This document shows, piece by piece, positions 28,507-34,619 of a stretch of 64,000 nucleotides of DNA (within the stretch, counting starts at the first letter, position 1; each line of letters opens with the position of its first letter). The DNA comes from Ectothiorhodosinus mongolicus. GTDB lineage: Bacteria; Pseudomonadota; Gammaproteobacteria; Ectothiorhodospirales; Ectothiorhodospiraceae. A program made the position numbers and the translations under genes. The DNA lies in assembly GCF_022406875.1 (NCBI RefSeq), contig NZ_CP023018.1, positions 283,575 through 347,574 of the forward strand, given 5' to 3'. Below the pieces are notes generated by a model, which worked only from the letters and a program-made list of their open reading frames with translations, was not told the origin of the DNA and searched no databases.

Positions 28507-29184
28507 TTAGAGGAGGCCATGGCGCTTGGCTTTGGCTAAGGCTTGAAGACCGGAGTGGACGCCCAGCTTGCGGTAGAGATTGCGCGCATGTGTCTGGGCG
28601 GTCGCCAGAGAGATGCCCATTTTTTGTGCGGCTTCTCCATAGGGGTCACCGTTGGCGAAGTGGCGCAGCAGCTCGATTTCGCGGCGCGTGACTTTGGGCA
28701 GGGTCTCGTCGGGAATAGGCTTGTTGGGATCTTCTTTTTCCACGAGCTTGAGAAAGTAGCCGGCCAGCTGCATCGAGAGCGGGTGCATGCCGTCGAGGAC
28801 TTGTTGCACCGCGCGGTTGATGGAGAGGTTGGCGTCGCCTTTGACGATGTAACCGACGGCGCCGAGGCGCACGGCCGCTAGCACACGCTGTTCATCAGCC
28901 GAGCCGGAGATGACGAGGATGCGGGCGTTAGGGTGGCTGCGGTGTAGCGCGCGGATGACGTCGAGACCGTCACCGTCCGGGAGCCCGAGATCGATCAGAG
29001 CCAGGCCGATTTGGTTCTCTTTTTGACCGATGGCATCGAACGCTTCTTGGGCAGTGCCAGCGGTGAGGAACATCCACTGATTGTCCATGCGGGCGATGGA
29101 GTCGCAGACAACGCGGCGGAAGAACGGGTCATCCTCAACAACGAGGACTTCGAGGGCTGGGACGATTGCCTGGGCGACTGCCAT
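28507..29184 (-). CDS. LuxR/NarL-type response regulator
   Basis: A 225-residue two-domain regulator. The receiver domain (~10-125) has the acidic pair in VLVVEDDPFF, the phospho-acceptor Asp in ALIDLGLPDGDG, and the conserved Ser and Lys positions in VISGS and YIVKGD. The C-terminal LuxR helix-turn-helix (~155-220) reads VTRREIELLRHFANG...LATAQTHARNLYRKLG. The ATG at 29184 was chosen over an upstream in-frame start because GGAG lies eight bases before it. The gene is followed by the binding protein and hybrid kinase on the same strand (85-base gap), consistent with a phosphorelay cluster. Targets are unknown. Confidence 0.9.
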   Translation of the reverse strand: MAVAQAIVPALEVLVVEDDPFFRRVVCDSIARMDNQWMFLTAGTAQEAFDAIGQKENQIGLALIDLGLPDGDGLDVIRALHRSHPNARILVISGSADEQRVLAAVRLGAVGYIVKGDANLSINRAVQQVLDGMHPLSMQLAGYFLKLVEKEDPNKPIPDETLPKVTRREIELLRHFANGDPYGEAAQKMGISLATAQTHARNLYRKLGVHSGLQALAKAKRHGLL

Positions 29185-29277
29185 GGGGGTACTCCGGTTG
29201 CGTTTCTGGCGCGTAGTATCGTCAAAACTGAGTAAGACGGGAATACCAAATTTGAGGTATTGCTGCAAATGAAGATT

Positions 29278-29316
29278 GGGGTACGACCCCAATTGAGACT
29301 TACGGGATCGTACCCC
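29278..29316. repeat. type A inverted pair between response regulator and MNT gene
   Basis: GGGGTACGACCCC and GGGATCGTACCCC, one mismatch from a perfect inverted repeat, with a 13-base spacer. It lies directly after the stop of the MNT gene. Confidence 0.8.
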
Positions 29317-29319
29317 AGT

Positions 29320-29619
29320 TTAGAGTTCGCGGGCGTGGCTGCTTATGACGTCGCGGAATCGAGGGGTCACAGCGGCCCAGTCGACTATATCAACCTTATA
29401 TGGCAAGTCTGACTCAGCGAATGCCTCTCTTATGGCGGCCATCAACGGGAGTGGCAGCGGATCCTCGCCGAGTATAGCCAAATCCAAGTCGGAGAATGGC
29501 TTGGCTGTGCCGGTAGCCCGTGATCCGAATACCAATACTTTTTTATCAGACACAAAGCGCTGCAGTATGTCCCGAGCGATCTCTGCATGGCGTTGCTCGA
29601 TGTCGAGAGCTTTTTCCAC
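29320..29619 (-). CDS. MNT-type nucleotidyltransferase antitoxin (HI0073-like)
   Basis: A 99-residue minimal nucleotidyltransferase. The signature GSRATGTAKPFSDLDLAI gives the GSxxxG and DxD catalytic elements, and a third acidic position is in YKVDIVDW. In HEPN/MNT (type VII) modules such proteins silence the HEPN partner, in characterised cases by AMPylation. The start is GTG at 29619, five bases after the stop of the HEPN gene, implying cotranscription and coupling. Confidence 0.87.
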   Translation of the reverse strand: MEKALDIEQRHAEIARDILQRFVSDKKVLVFGSRATGTAKPFSDLDLAILGEDPLPLPLMAAIREAFAESDLPYKVDIVDWAAVTPRFRDVISSHAREL

Positions 29620-29624
29620 AGCGA

Positions 29625-30029
29625 TTAGGACTGCCTCTGTTGCAGTTGCTCAAAGAGATGTCTTGCTTCATCAAGAAATGCCGGGATGCCATCGACCACT
29701 TCTAAGGCGATGCTCTCTTCATAGGTGTGGCTGGTTTTGCTGCGCATCTCGCGGTAATTACGCCAGTTCGGCCAACTGCCTAGCAACAGCCCCTGCTCAT
29801 TGGCTGTGCGAATGAGATCGGCAAACACCATGGCATCGATGGCTTGTGGGTTTGCAGCAGTGGCCTCGAGGTAGCGCTTTAGCGTTTTGTGGCTGATTTC
29901 ATATGTGAATTCAAAGCGTTGGATGAGGCCATCGCGGATTTGGAGATCATTCGTGTCCTGCTGATAGCGGTCCCAGCCTTCAGCTAGCCTTTGGATGGCG
30001 CGTTCTAGGGGACTGGTATCAAGGTTCAT
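29625..30029 (-). CDS. HEPN-family toxin / NTase substrate-binding protein (HI0074-like)
   Basis: A 134-residue helical protein of the HI0074 family. It keeps RFEFTYEISHKTLKRYL and the HEPN ribonuclease signature R-x4-H in MRSKTSHTYEE. HEPN proteins of these modules are RNases neutralised by the adjacent MNT protein; here that is a family inference. GGA six bases before the ATG is the likely ribosome site. Upstream is an AT-rich palindrome (30075-30089) that may be the operator, and the pair sits beside tRNA-Ser, which is common for mobile accessory modules. Confidence 0.87.
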   Translation of the reverse strand: MNLDTSPLERAIQRLAEGWDRYQQDTNDLQIRDGLIQRFEFTYEISHKTLKRYLEATAANPQAIDAMVFADLIRTANEQGLLLGSWPNWRNYREMRSKTSHTYEESIALEVVDGIPAFLDEARHLFEQLQQRQS

Positions 30030-30044
30030 TTTTTTCCGGCCGCT

Positions 30045-30067
30045 GGGGGACAGATTGGGGGACAGAT
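30045..30067. repeat. two short GGGGGACAGAT copies (degenerate type C)
   Basis: Two direct copies lie in the leader of the HEPN gene, about 16 bases before its start codon. They match the GGGGACAGAT half of type C elements. Confidence 0.5.
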
Positions 30068-30074
30068 GAAATTT

Positions 30075-30091
30075 TGATAATTTTTATCATA
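30075..30091 (-). promoter_or_regulatory. putative promoter/operator of the HEPN/MNT operon
   Basis: A perfect 6-3-6 inverted repeat, TGATAA-n3-TTATCA, at 30075-30089, with another TTATCA half at 30095-30100. On the minus strand the -10-like TATGAT (30086-30091) overlaps it, about 60 bases from the HEPN start. Autoregulation is inferred from the arrangement. Confidence 0.45.
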
Positions 30092-30119
30092 TATTTATCA
30101 TGCACTTAGGGCCTGATAA

Positions 30120-30209
30120 TGGCGGAGAGGGTGGGATTCGAACCCACGAAGGGCTTTCACCCTTGCCGGTTTTCAAGACCGGTGCATTCAACCGCTCTGC
30201 CACCTCTCC
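30120..30209 (-). tRNA. tRNA-Ser (anticodon UGA)
   Basis: The minus strand gives a GGAGAGG acceptor stem paired with CCTCTCC, a D arm with GCAGAGCGGTTGA, an anticodon loop CTTGAAAA (anticodon TGA), a long class II variable arm, TTCGAATCCC in the T arm, discriminator G and an encoded CCA. The length is about 87 bases plus CCA, right for a serine tRNA. Confidence 0.96.
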
Positions 30210-30241
30210 GGAAGCTGCGCATTGCCCTGCAAGCCCCGAGG

Positions 30242-30270
30242 ATTTTACGGACACTTGGGCCTTGGCTCAA
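30242..30270 (-). promoter_or_regulatory. sigma70-type promoter of tRNA-Ser
   Basis: On the minus strand TTGAGC (30265-30270) and TAAAAT (30242-30247) are 17 bases apart and are followed by a G/C-rich discriminator (CCTCGGGGC), as in stringently controlled stable-RNA promoters. It lies about 33 bases upstream of the tRNA. Confidence 0.6.
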
Positions 30271-30365
30271 GCAAAAGCCATTGCTCGCATGGACTTTGCT
30301 CTAAAGTCCCAAATGAATTAACTTAAGCCGCGATTCGATTTTATTTCATTCACGGAGGTTGCCCG

Positions 30366-31043
30366 ATGGAAGCTCGCAGTGCTGACACGCTTTCTCGTTC
30401 CCAAGCCGGCGCGCGTACGCTGGCCACCAATAAGGTCATCCGCAATACCTATTTGCTGTTGTCCATGAATCTGGCGTTCAGCGCTATGGTGGCCTTTGTT
30501 GCCATGGCTACCGGCGCTAAACCGGTGTCGTGGATTCTGATGATCGCGGTCTTCTTGGGTATGCCCTTCGCGATTCATGCTCTGCGCAATAGCATTTGGG
30601 GCCTGCCAGCGACCTTCGTATTCACCGGTGTCATGGGCTATATCCTGGGTCCCATCGTTGGCTTTTATCTGGGCATGGCGAACGGCCCGGCGATTGTCGG
30701 CGGCGCGCTTGCAACGACCGCGGTGGCCTTTGTGGGCCTGTCTGGCTATGCCTTGGCGACCCGCAAGGACTTTAGTTTCTTGGGCGGCTTTGTGCTGGTC
30801 GGCTTCTTGGTCATTTTGGCAGCTATTGTGGCGAATTTGTTCTTGGCAATTCCGGCCTTGTCGCTGGCGATATCCTCGGCGGCAGTGATGCTGGTATCGG
30901 CGGCCATTTTGTGGGACACCAGCCGCATGGTGCATGACGGTGAGGCCAATTACATCACCATGACCGTGTCGCTGTTCGCCAATATCTATGTGTTGTTCCT
31001 GCATTTGATGAACCTGTTCGCCGCGTTTACCGGCGATAACTAA
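30366..31043 (+). CDS. Bax inhibitor-1 / YccA family membrane protein
   Basis: A 225-residue inner-membrane protein with about seven hydrophobic helices. Family features include NTYLLLSMNLAFSAMVAF near the N-terminus, GLSGYALATRKDFSFLGGF in the middle, and SSAAVMLVSAAILWDTSRMV before the last helices. E. coli YccA of this family binds FtsH and modulates its protease activity, so a similar quality-control role is inferred. CGGAGG seven bases before the ATG supports the start. It is the first core-type gene right of the tRNA and precedes the hydroxyacid dehydrogenase by 10 bases. Confidence 0.9.
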   Translation: MEARSADTLSRSQAGARTLATNKVIRNTYLLLSMNLAFSAMVAFVAMATGAKPVSWILMIAVFLGMPFAIHALRNSIWGLPATFVFTGVMGYILGPIVGFYLGMANGPAIVGGALATTAVAFVGLSGYALATRKDFSFLGGFVLVGFLVILAAIVANLFLAIPALSLAISSAAVMLVSAAILWDTSRMVHDGEANYITMTVSLFANIYVLFLHLMNLFAAFTGDN

Positions 31044-31053
31044 GCCGTTCATC

Positions 31054-32040
31054 ATGAGTCAGACCTCGCGGCAGCCAGGGCTCAGCCAGGGCGTCATCCT
31101 GGATCTTGAGACCCTGGCGCCGCGGGATTTGGATCTTTCTCGCCTGCGTGCTTGCCTGCCTCACTGGCGGGACTATGAGTACACCCTGCCCGATCAGACC
31201 GCAGAGCGTATGGCAGGTGCCGAGGTGGTGATTACCAACAAAGTGGTGGTGGGCGCCGCCGATATGGATGCAGCGCCTGAGCTCGAGCTCATCGTCGTTT
31301 CCGCCACGGGCACCAATAACGTCGATCTGGCTGCTGCCGCCGAGCGCGGCATTACGGTGTGCAATGTACGCAATTACGGCACGGCGTCGGTCGCTCAGCA
31401 CGTGTTCGCGCTGATCTTGGCACTGACCACGCGTCTTAACGAATATCAGCGCGATGTGCAGGCCGGGGCTTGGCATGCCAGCCGTCAGTTCTGCCTTTTA
31501 GATCACCCCATCCGCGAGCTTGCCGGCAAGTCTTTGGGCATTGTCGGCCACGGCACCCTCGGCAGCGCCACCGCCGCGCTGGCGCGTGCCTTTGGCATGC
31601 GCGTACTCATCGCGCAAAGAAGGGGTACGACCCCACAAGAGGGTCGTACCCCATTTGAGACGGTGCTCAGTGAAAGCGATTTGCTCTCGCTGCATTGCCC
31701 GCTGACTCCTGAAACCCAGCATCTGATTGATGCGCAAGCGCTACGGGCGATGCGCTCGGATGCGCTGCTGATTAATACGGCGCGAGGGGCGATTGTGGAT
31801 AATGCGGCGCTGGCCGAGGCTTTGCGCGCTGGTGAGATTGGCGGTGCGGGCATTGATGTGCTGGAGAGCGAGCCGCCGCCGGAAGACCACCCATTGCTGC
31901 AGTCAGACATCCCCAATTTGATCGTCACGCCGCACATCGCTTGGGCGGCGCGTGAGGCGCGTCAGCGCATGGTGGATTTATTGGCCGACAACATCACGGC
32001 CTTTGCCGCTGGCCATCCCATCAATGAGGTCAGCGCCTGA
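31054..32040 (+). CDS. D-2-hydroxyacid dehydrogenase, glycerate dehydrogenase/hydroxypyruvate reductase type
   Basis: A 328-residue NAD(P)-dependent 2-hydroxyacid dehydrogenase. It has the substrate-domain start (VILDLETLAPRDLDL), VSATGTNNVDLAAAAERGI, and the Rossmann segment LGIVGHGTLGSATAALARAFG. SLHCPLTPETQHLI, NTARGAIVDNAALAEAL with the catalytic Arg, an Asp/Glu pair in DVLESEPPPEDHPL, and the catalytic His in VTPHIAWAA complete the fold. The likely substrate is hydroxypyruvate/glycerate, though glyoxylate is possible. A type A palindromic element (31622-31652) lies in frame and encodes RRGTTPQEGRTPFE in the loop after the first NAD-domain strands. RsmJ follows with its start inside or at the end of this gene. 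Confidence 0.9.
   Translation: MSQTSRQPGLSQGVILDLETLAPRDLDLSRLRACLPHWRDYEYTLPDQTAERMAGAEVVITNKVVVGAADMDAAPELELIVVSATGTNNVDLAAAAERGITVCNVRNYGTASVAQHVFALILALTTRLNEYQRDVQAGAWHASRQFCLLDHPIRELAGKSLGIVGHGTLGSATAALARAFGMRVLIAQRRGTTPQEGRTPFETVLSESDLLSLHCPLTPETQHLIDAQALRAMRSDALLINTARGAIVDNAALAEALRAGEIGGAGIDVLESEPPPEDHPLLQSDIPNLIVTPHIAWAAREARQRMVDLLADNITAFAAGHPINEVSA
31622..31652. repeat. type A inverted pair inside the hydroxyacid dehydrogenase gene
   Basis: GGGGTACGACCCC (31622-31634) and GGGTCGTACCCC (31641-31652) around a 6-base spacer. It is read in the frame GGT-ACG-ACC with no stop. Confidence 0.85.
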
Positions 32041-32816
32041 ACGCCCGAAAAAGGCCAGATGCGGGTCATGCGCCCGAAGCGTCATCAGGCCCGTCGCCAG
32101 AGTCGGATGCGCCAATTGCGAAGCTGCAGCGTGTCGATGACCGACTAGAGCTCCATTTTGCGTCGTTCGATGCGCCCTCGCCGGACCGCTTGGTGGTGGA
32201 TTTCACCAAGGGGCGCATGGGTTACCGAGGTCCACGAGCGGGCCGGCGTAATGAGCCTTTGGCGCGGGCTATCGGTCTCAAAGCTGGCGACTGCCCGCAT
32301 GTCATCGATACTACTGCTGGCCTGGGCAGTGATGCCTTTATCCTCGCGCAGCTGGGCTGCACAGTGACGCTGTGTGAGTCCCACCCCCTACTCGCAGCGC
32401 TCCTCGAAGATGGCCTAAAACGCGCGGCGCAGCATGAGGCCCTGGCACCAACCATAGCGCGTATGCAGCTGATCCCCGGCGATGCTCGGGATACGCTAAG
32501 AACCCATCAAGCCGACGTCGTCTACCTCGACCCCATGTACCCGCATCGGCAAAAATCAGCCGCCGCGAAAAAGCCTATGCAGCTGTTGCAGCGCCTGCTG
32601 GGAGCGCATGGCCAAGGCGAGGATCTTTTGGAGCTTGCCTTAGGCCGAGCTAGCTCCTCTGGGGTACGACCCCCAAATGGGGTCGCACCCCGTTTCGCTC
32701 GGGTGGTGGTCAAGCGCCCGCTGCGTGCGCCGCCATTAGGCGAGATCAAGCCGCACCACAGCATCGAGGGCAGCAGCACGCGGTTTGATGTCTACCTCGG
32801 CAACTACTCTAAATAA
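32037..32816 (+). CDS. rsmJ: 16S rRNA (guanine-1516-N2)-methyltransferase
   Basis: An SAM-dependent methyltransferase of the small ribosomal subunit. Motifs are LVVDFTKGRMGYR, DTTAGLGSDAFILAQLGCTV (SAM loop), VVYLDPMYPHRQKSAAAKKPM (catalytic DPMFPH-like) and RVVVKRPLRAPPLG. Family homology (VDDRLELHF...) reaches upstream of the first conventional start, TTG at 32190, and the frame is open back to 32028. No ATG, GTG or TTG lies in that stretch. The CTG at 32037, six bases after GAGGT, is therefore proposed, overlapping the preceding stop; the alternative is a truncated protein from 32190. A type A element adds about 14 residues (SSGVRPPNGVAPRF) just before RVVVKRP compared with E. coli RsmJ as remembered. 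Confidence 0.85.
   Translation: MNARKRPDAGHAPEASSGPSPESDAPIAKLQRVDDRLELHFASFDAPSPDRLVVDFTKGRMGYRGPRAGRRNEPLARAIGLKAGDCPHVIDTTAGLGSDAFILAQLGCTVTLCESHPLLAALLEDGLKRAAQHEALAPTIARMQLIPGDARDTLRTHQADVVYLDPMYPHRQKSAAAKKPMQLLQRLLGAHGQGEDLLELALGRASSSGVRPPNGVAPRFARVVVKRPLRAPPLGEIKPHHSIEGSSTRFDVYLGNYSK
32661..32691. repeat. type A inverted pair inside rsmJ
   Basis: GGGGTACGACCCC (32661-32673) and GGGGTCGCACCCC (32679-32691), one mismatch. It is read in the frame GGG-GTA-CGA with no stop. Confidence 0.85.
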
Positions 32817-32855
32817 ATGATCCACTCTCTCATTCAGCCGCTAACTGCTCGAGGG

Positions 32856-33449
32856 TTAGCGGGTGAACAGCAGCAGATGACCGTCGATGTGGTAGTCGGG
32901 CACCACCAGGTTGCGCCGCGCCGGCTGATCGCGCCACACCCGGCCCGCTGCATCAAATTTTGAGCCACGACACGAGTCGACAAAGTGCGCATGCTGATTA
33001 TCACCGTCCGCGGGCACCCAGCGCAGCGCACACGACAAATCCGTGCTCTGCGCAAACACCACAAAATAAGCCGGCTCAGCGCTTCGGTGGGGGTTACGGT
33101 ACGCCGTGGGCTGCTGGCTCCAGCGCGAACTGGGGTCATAAAGTTCAACAGCACTGTCTTCGAGTTGCCCCAGCATCTCGGGCGTTCGGTGCAATACCCA
33201 AAGCGGTCGGCCCTGCCAGGTGCGCTCCAGTATCTCGCCTGGGGGAATGGCACTCAAATCAATGCGCAAGGCGATGGTCGCTTGGGTTGAATCCGACTCG
33301 GTGGGGTCGCCCCAAATGGCGCTGATGACCACGTAGACCACGAACACCGCAGCCACCACCCCCATCAGTTTCAGCCCAATGCGGTAGTAGAACCGCCGCG
33401 CATTATCTCCTACAGCGAGGCCAGGATGCGGCGGTTTTTTCATTCTCAT
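32856..33449 (-). CDS. Rieske-like membrane protein lacking the 2Fe-2S ligands
   Basis: A 197-residue protein with one N-terminal membrane anchor (LMGVVAAVFVVYVVISAIW) and a C-terminal domain laid out like a Rieske iron-sulfur subunit. It has IPPGEILERTWQGRPLWVLHRTPE, then a box-1-like SCALRWVPADG, and a box-2-like DSCRGSKFDAAGRV followed by RRNLVVPDYHIDGHLLL. In true Rieske proteins box 1 is CTHLGC and box 2 CPCHGS. Here both ligand His and the first box-2 Cys are absent, so a normal cluster cannot form. It may be a structural or assembly relative, or a decayed paralogue. It is transcribed against rsmJ and diverges from 33608. Confidence 0.7.
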   Translation of the reverse strand: MRMKKPPHPGLAVGDNARRFYYRIGLKLMGVVAAVFVVYVVISAIWGDPTESDSTQATIALRIDLSAIPPGEILERTWQGRPLWVLHRTPEMLGQLEDSAVELYDPSSRWSQQPTAYRNPHRSAEPAYFVVFAQSTDLSCALRWVPADGDNQHAHFVDSCRGSKFDAAGRVWRDQPARRNLVVPDYHIDGHLLLFTR

Positions 33450-33607
33450 GGCAGACCATGTTGGTGGCTAAAACCCTTTCAAGCAAGGGTAACCTATCAC
33501 CTATCTTTTTCAACCCGGCAATCACATACCCAGTGCCGGAGTCACAAATTACAGCTCATCCTGCGCTAAGGGTTTATAATCCAGCGTTGACGAATTTGGG
33601 AGGCGTG

Positions 33608-33928
33608 ATGAAGCCGCGCAGTAATCAGACGTATGTGGGCATCCACAATGACTTGCATGGCGGCATGACGCCGATTGGCGGGCTGATCAAAGATGCATGG
33701 GCGTTTGGGCTGATCCCCGAATCCGAGACCTGTGAGGGTTGGAGTACCGCGCAGATTCAAATGCTTCATGATAAGGTGGGCGCCGAGTGGGATAAGTACG
33801 GACTGCTGGTGAGCCGACTGCCCGATGATATTCGCGCGCGCCATGAGCGCATTCATGCAGCAGCGGTAGAGAAAGCCAAAAGCATGGGCTGGATCCCGGG
33901 CTACGACTGCGACCCAGAGATGGAATAG
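33608..33928 (+). CDS. conserved hypothetical protein
   Basis: A 106-residue soluble protein beginning MKPRSNQTYVGIHNDLHGGM and ending IPGYDCDPEME, with GGLIKDAWAFGLIPE and a Trp/Asp-rich middle. I do not recognise a characterised family. The ATG at 33608 was chosen because GGGAGG precedes it by five bases; the frame upstream looks non-coding. It ends 12 bases before cyaY on the same strand, so a link to iron or Fe-S metabolism is possible by position only. Confidence 0.75.
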   Translation: MKPRSNQTYVGIHNDLHGGMTPIGGLIKDAWAFGLIPESETCEGWSTAQIQMLHDKVGAEWDKYGLLVSRLPDDIRARHERIHAAAVEKAKSMGWIPGYDCDPEME

Positions 33929-33940
33929 GAGAAATACGGC

Positions 33941-34264
33941 ATGAGCAATGCTTCTTTTGCGGTTCAGGCGGACGAGTTTTTGGAAGATCTGGTGGAGCGC
34001 ATGAGCGCCATCGATTCACTGGCCGACCTGGATGCCGATATTGTCGATGGGGTGCTGAAGGTCGAGTTTGATGACGGCAGCAAGCTGATCATCAATCGCC
34101 AAGAACCGGTGCGCCAGATTTGGCTGGCTTCTCCCGAGGGTCCGGCGCATTACAGCCGCTCCAGCGACGGCGCCTCTTGGGAAGACGACAAAACCGGTGA
34201 AGACATCTACGCGACGCTAAATCGCGTTTTCAGTCAGAAGATGGACGAGCCGATCAGCTTGTAA
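33941..34264 (+). CDS. cyaY: iron donor protein CyaY (bacterial frataxin)
   Basis: A 107-residue frataxin-like protein that binds iron and modulates IscS-dependent Fe-S cluster assembly in the cytoplasm. It has an acidic first helix (ADEFLEDLVERMSAID...DLDADI), then DGVLKVEFDDGSKLIINRQEP, QIWLASPEGPAHY and a C-terminal DIYATLNRVFSQK. Length is normal. AGGAGA precedes the start. Its 3' end overlaps the convergent membrane-protein gene by 11 bases. Confidence 0.93.
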   Translation: MSNASFAVQADEFLEDLVERMSAIDSLADLDADIVDGVLKVEFDDGSKLIINRQEPVRQIWLASPEGPAHYSRSSDGASWEDDKTGEDIYATLNRVFSQKMDEPISL

Positions 34265-34619
34265 GCCGAGCCTGAATGGCGGCCATCACGGCCTCGGGGC
34301 CATGCTGCTCCAGCAGTGCCTCGATCTTATCGGCCGCTGGTCTTGCCACGGGTTGCTCTGAGACACGGCGCAACGCCAGGCGCAGTGAAAAGCGCCGAAA
34401 CTGACGAAAGAACAAATACGCACAGGTGGCAATGATGATGGCCAGCCACGTGCTGCCCTGCCACCAGCTCCAAATCGCCGCCCCATAGCCGGCAAAAGTC
34501 ACTACGAAGATCATCCCCGCATATCGCTGCGCGCGCTCAGCCAGCGCCGTCAAATGGGCTTTATGCTCGCCCCACTCGGCATCACTGATCAGACTGGTTG
34601 GCGGTGTGGCATTGTTCAA
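34254..34619 (-). CDS. small membrane protein of unknown function
   Basis: A 121-residue protein with two central hydrophobic segments (~36-52 and ~57-72, AGMIFVVTFAGYGAAIW and STWLAIIIATCAYLFF), cytoplasm-like flanks and a charged C-terminal half ending AAIQARLTS. No family is recognised. It overlaps the stop of mpl by 4 bases (ATGA-type), so it is translationally coupled to the argG-mlaA-mpl run, and overlaps the end of cyaY by 11 bases. Confidence 0.75.
   Translation of the reverse strand: MNNATPPTSLISDAEWGEHKAHLTALAERAQRYAGMIFVVTFAGYGAAIWSWWQGSTWLAIIIATCAYLFFRQFRRFSLRLALRRVSEQPVARPAADKIEALLEQHGPEAVMAAIQARLTS

Noticed and set aside
30100-30321. Two open frames across the tRNA (GGIRTHEGLS and RVGFEPTKGF types)
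   Set aside because: These are well-known false proteins from the antisense strand of tRNA-Ser.
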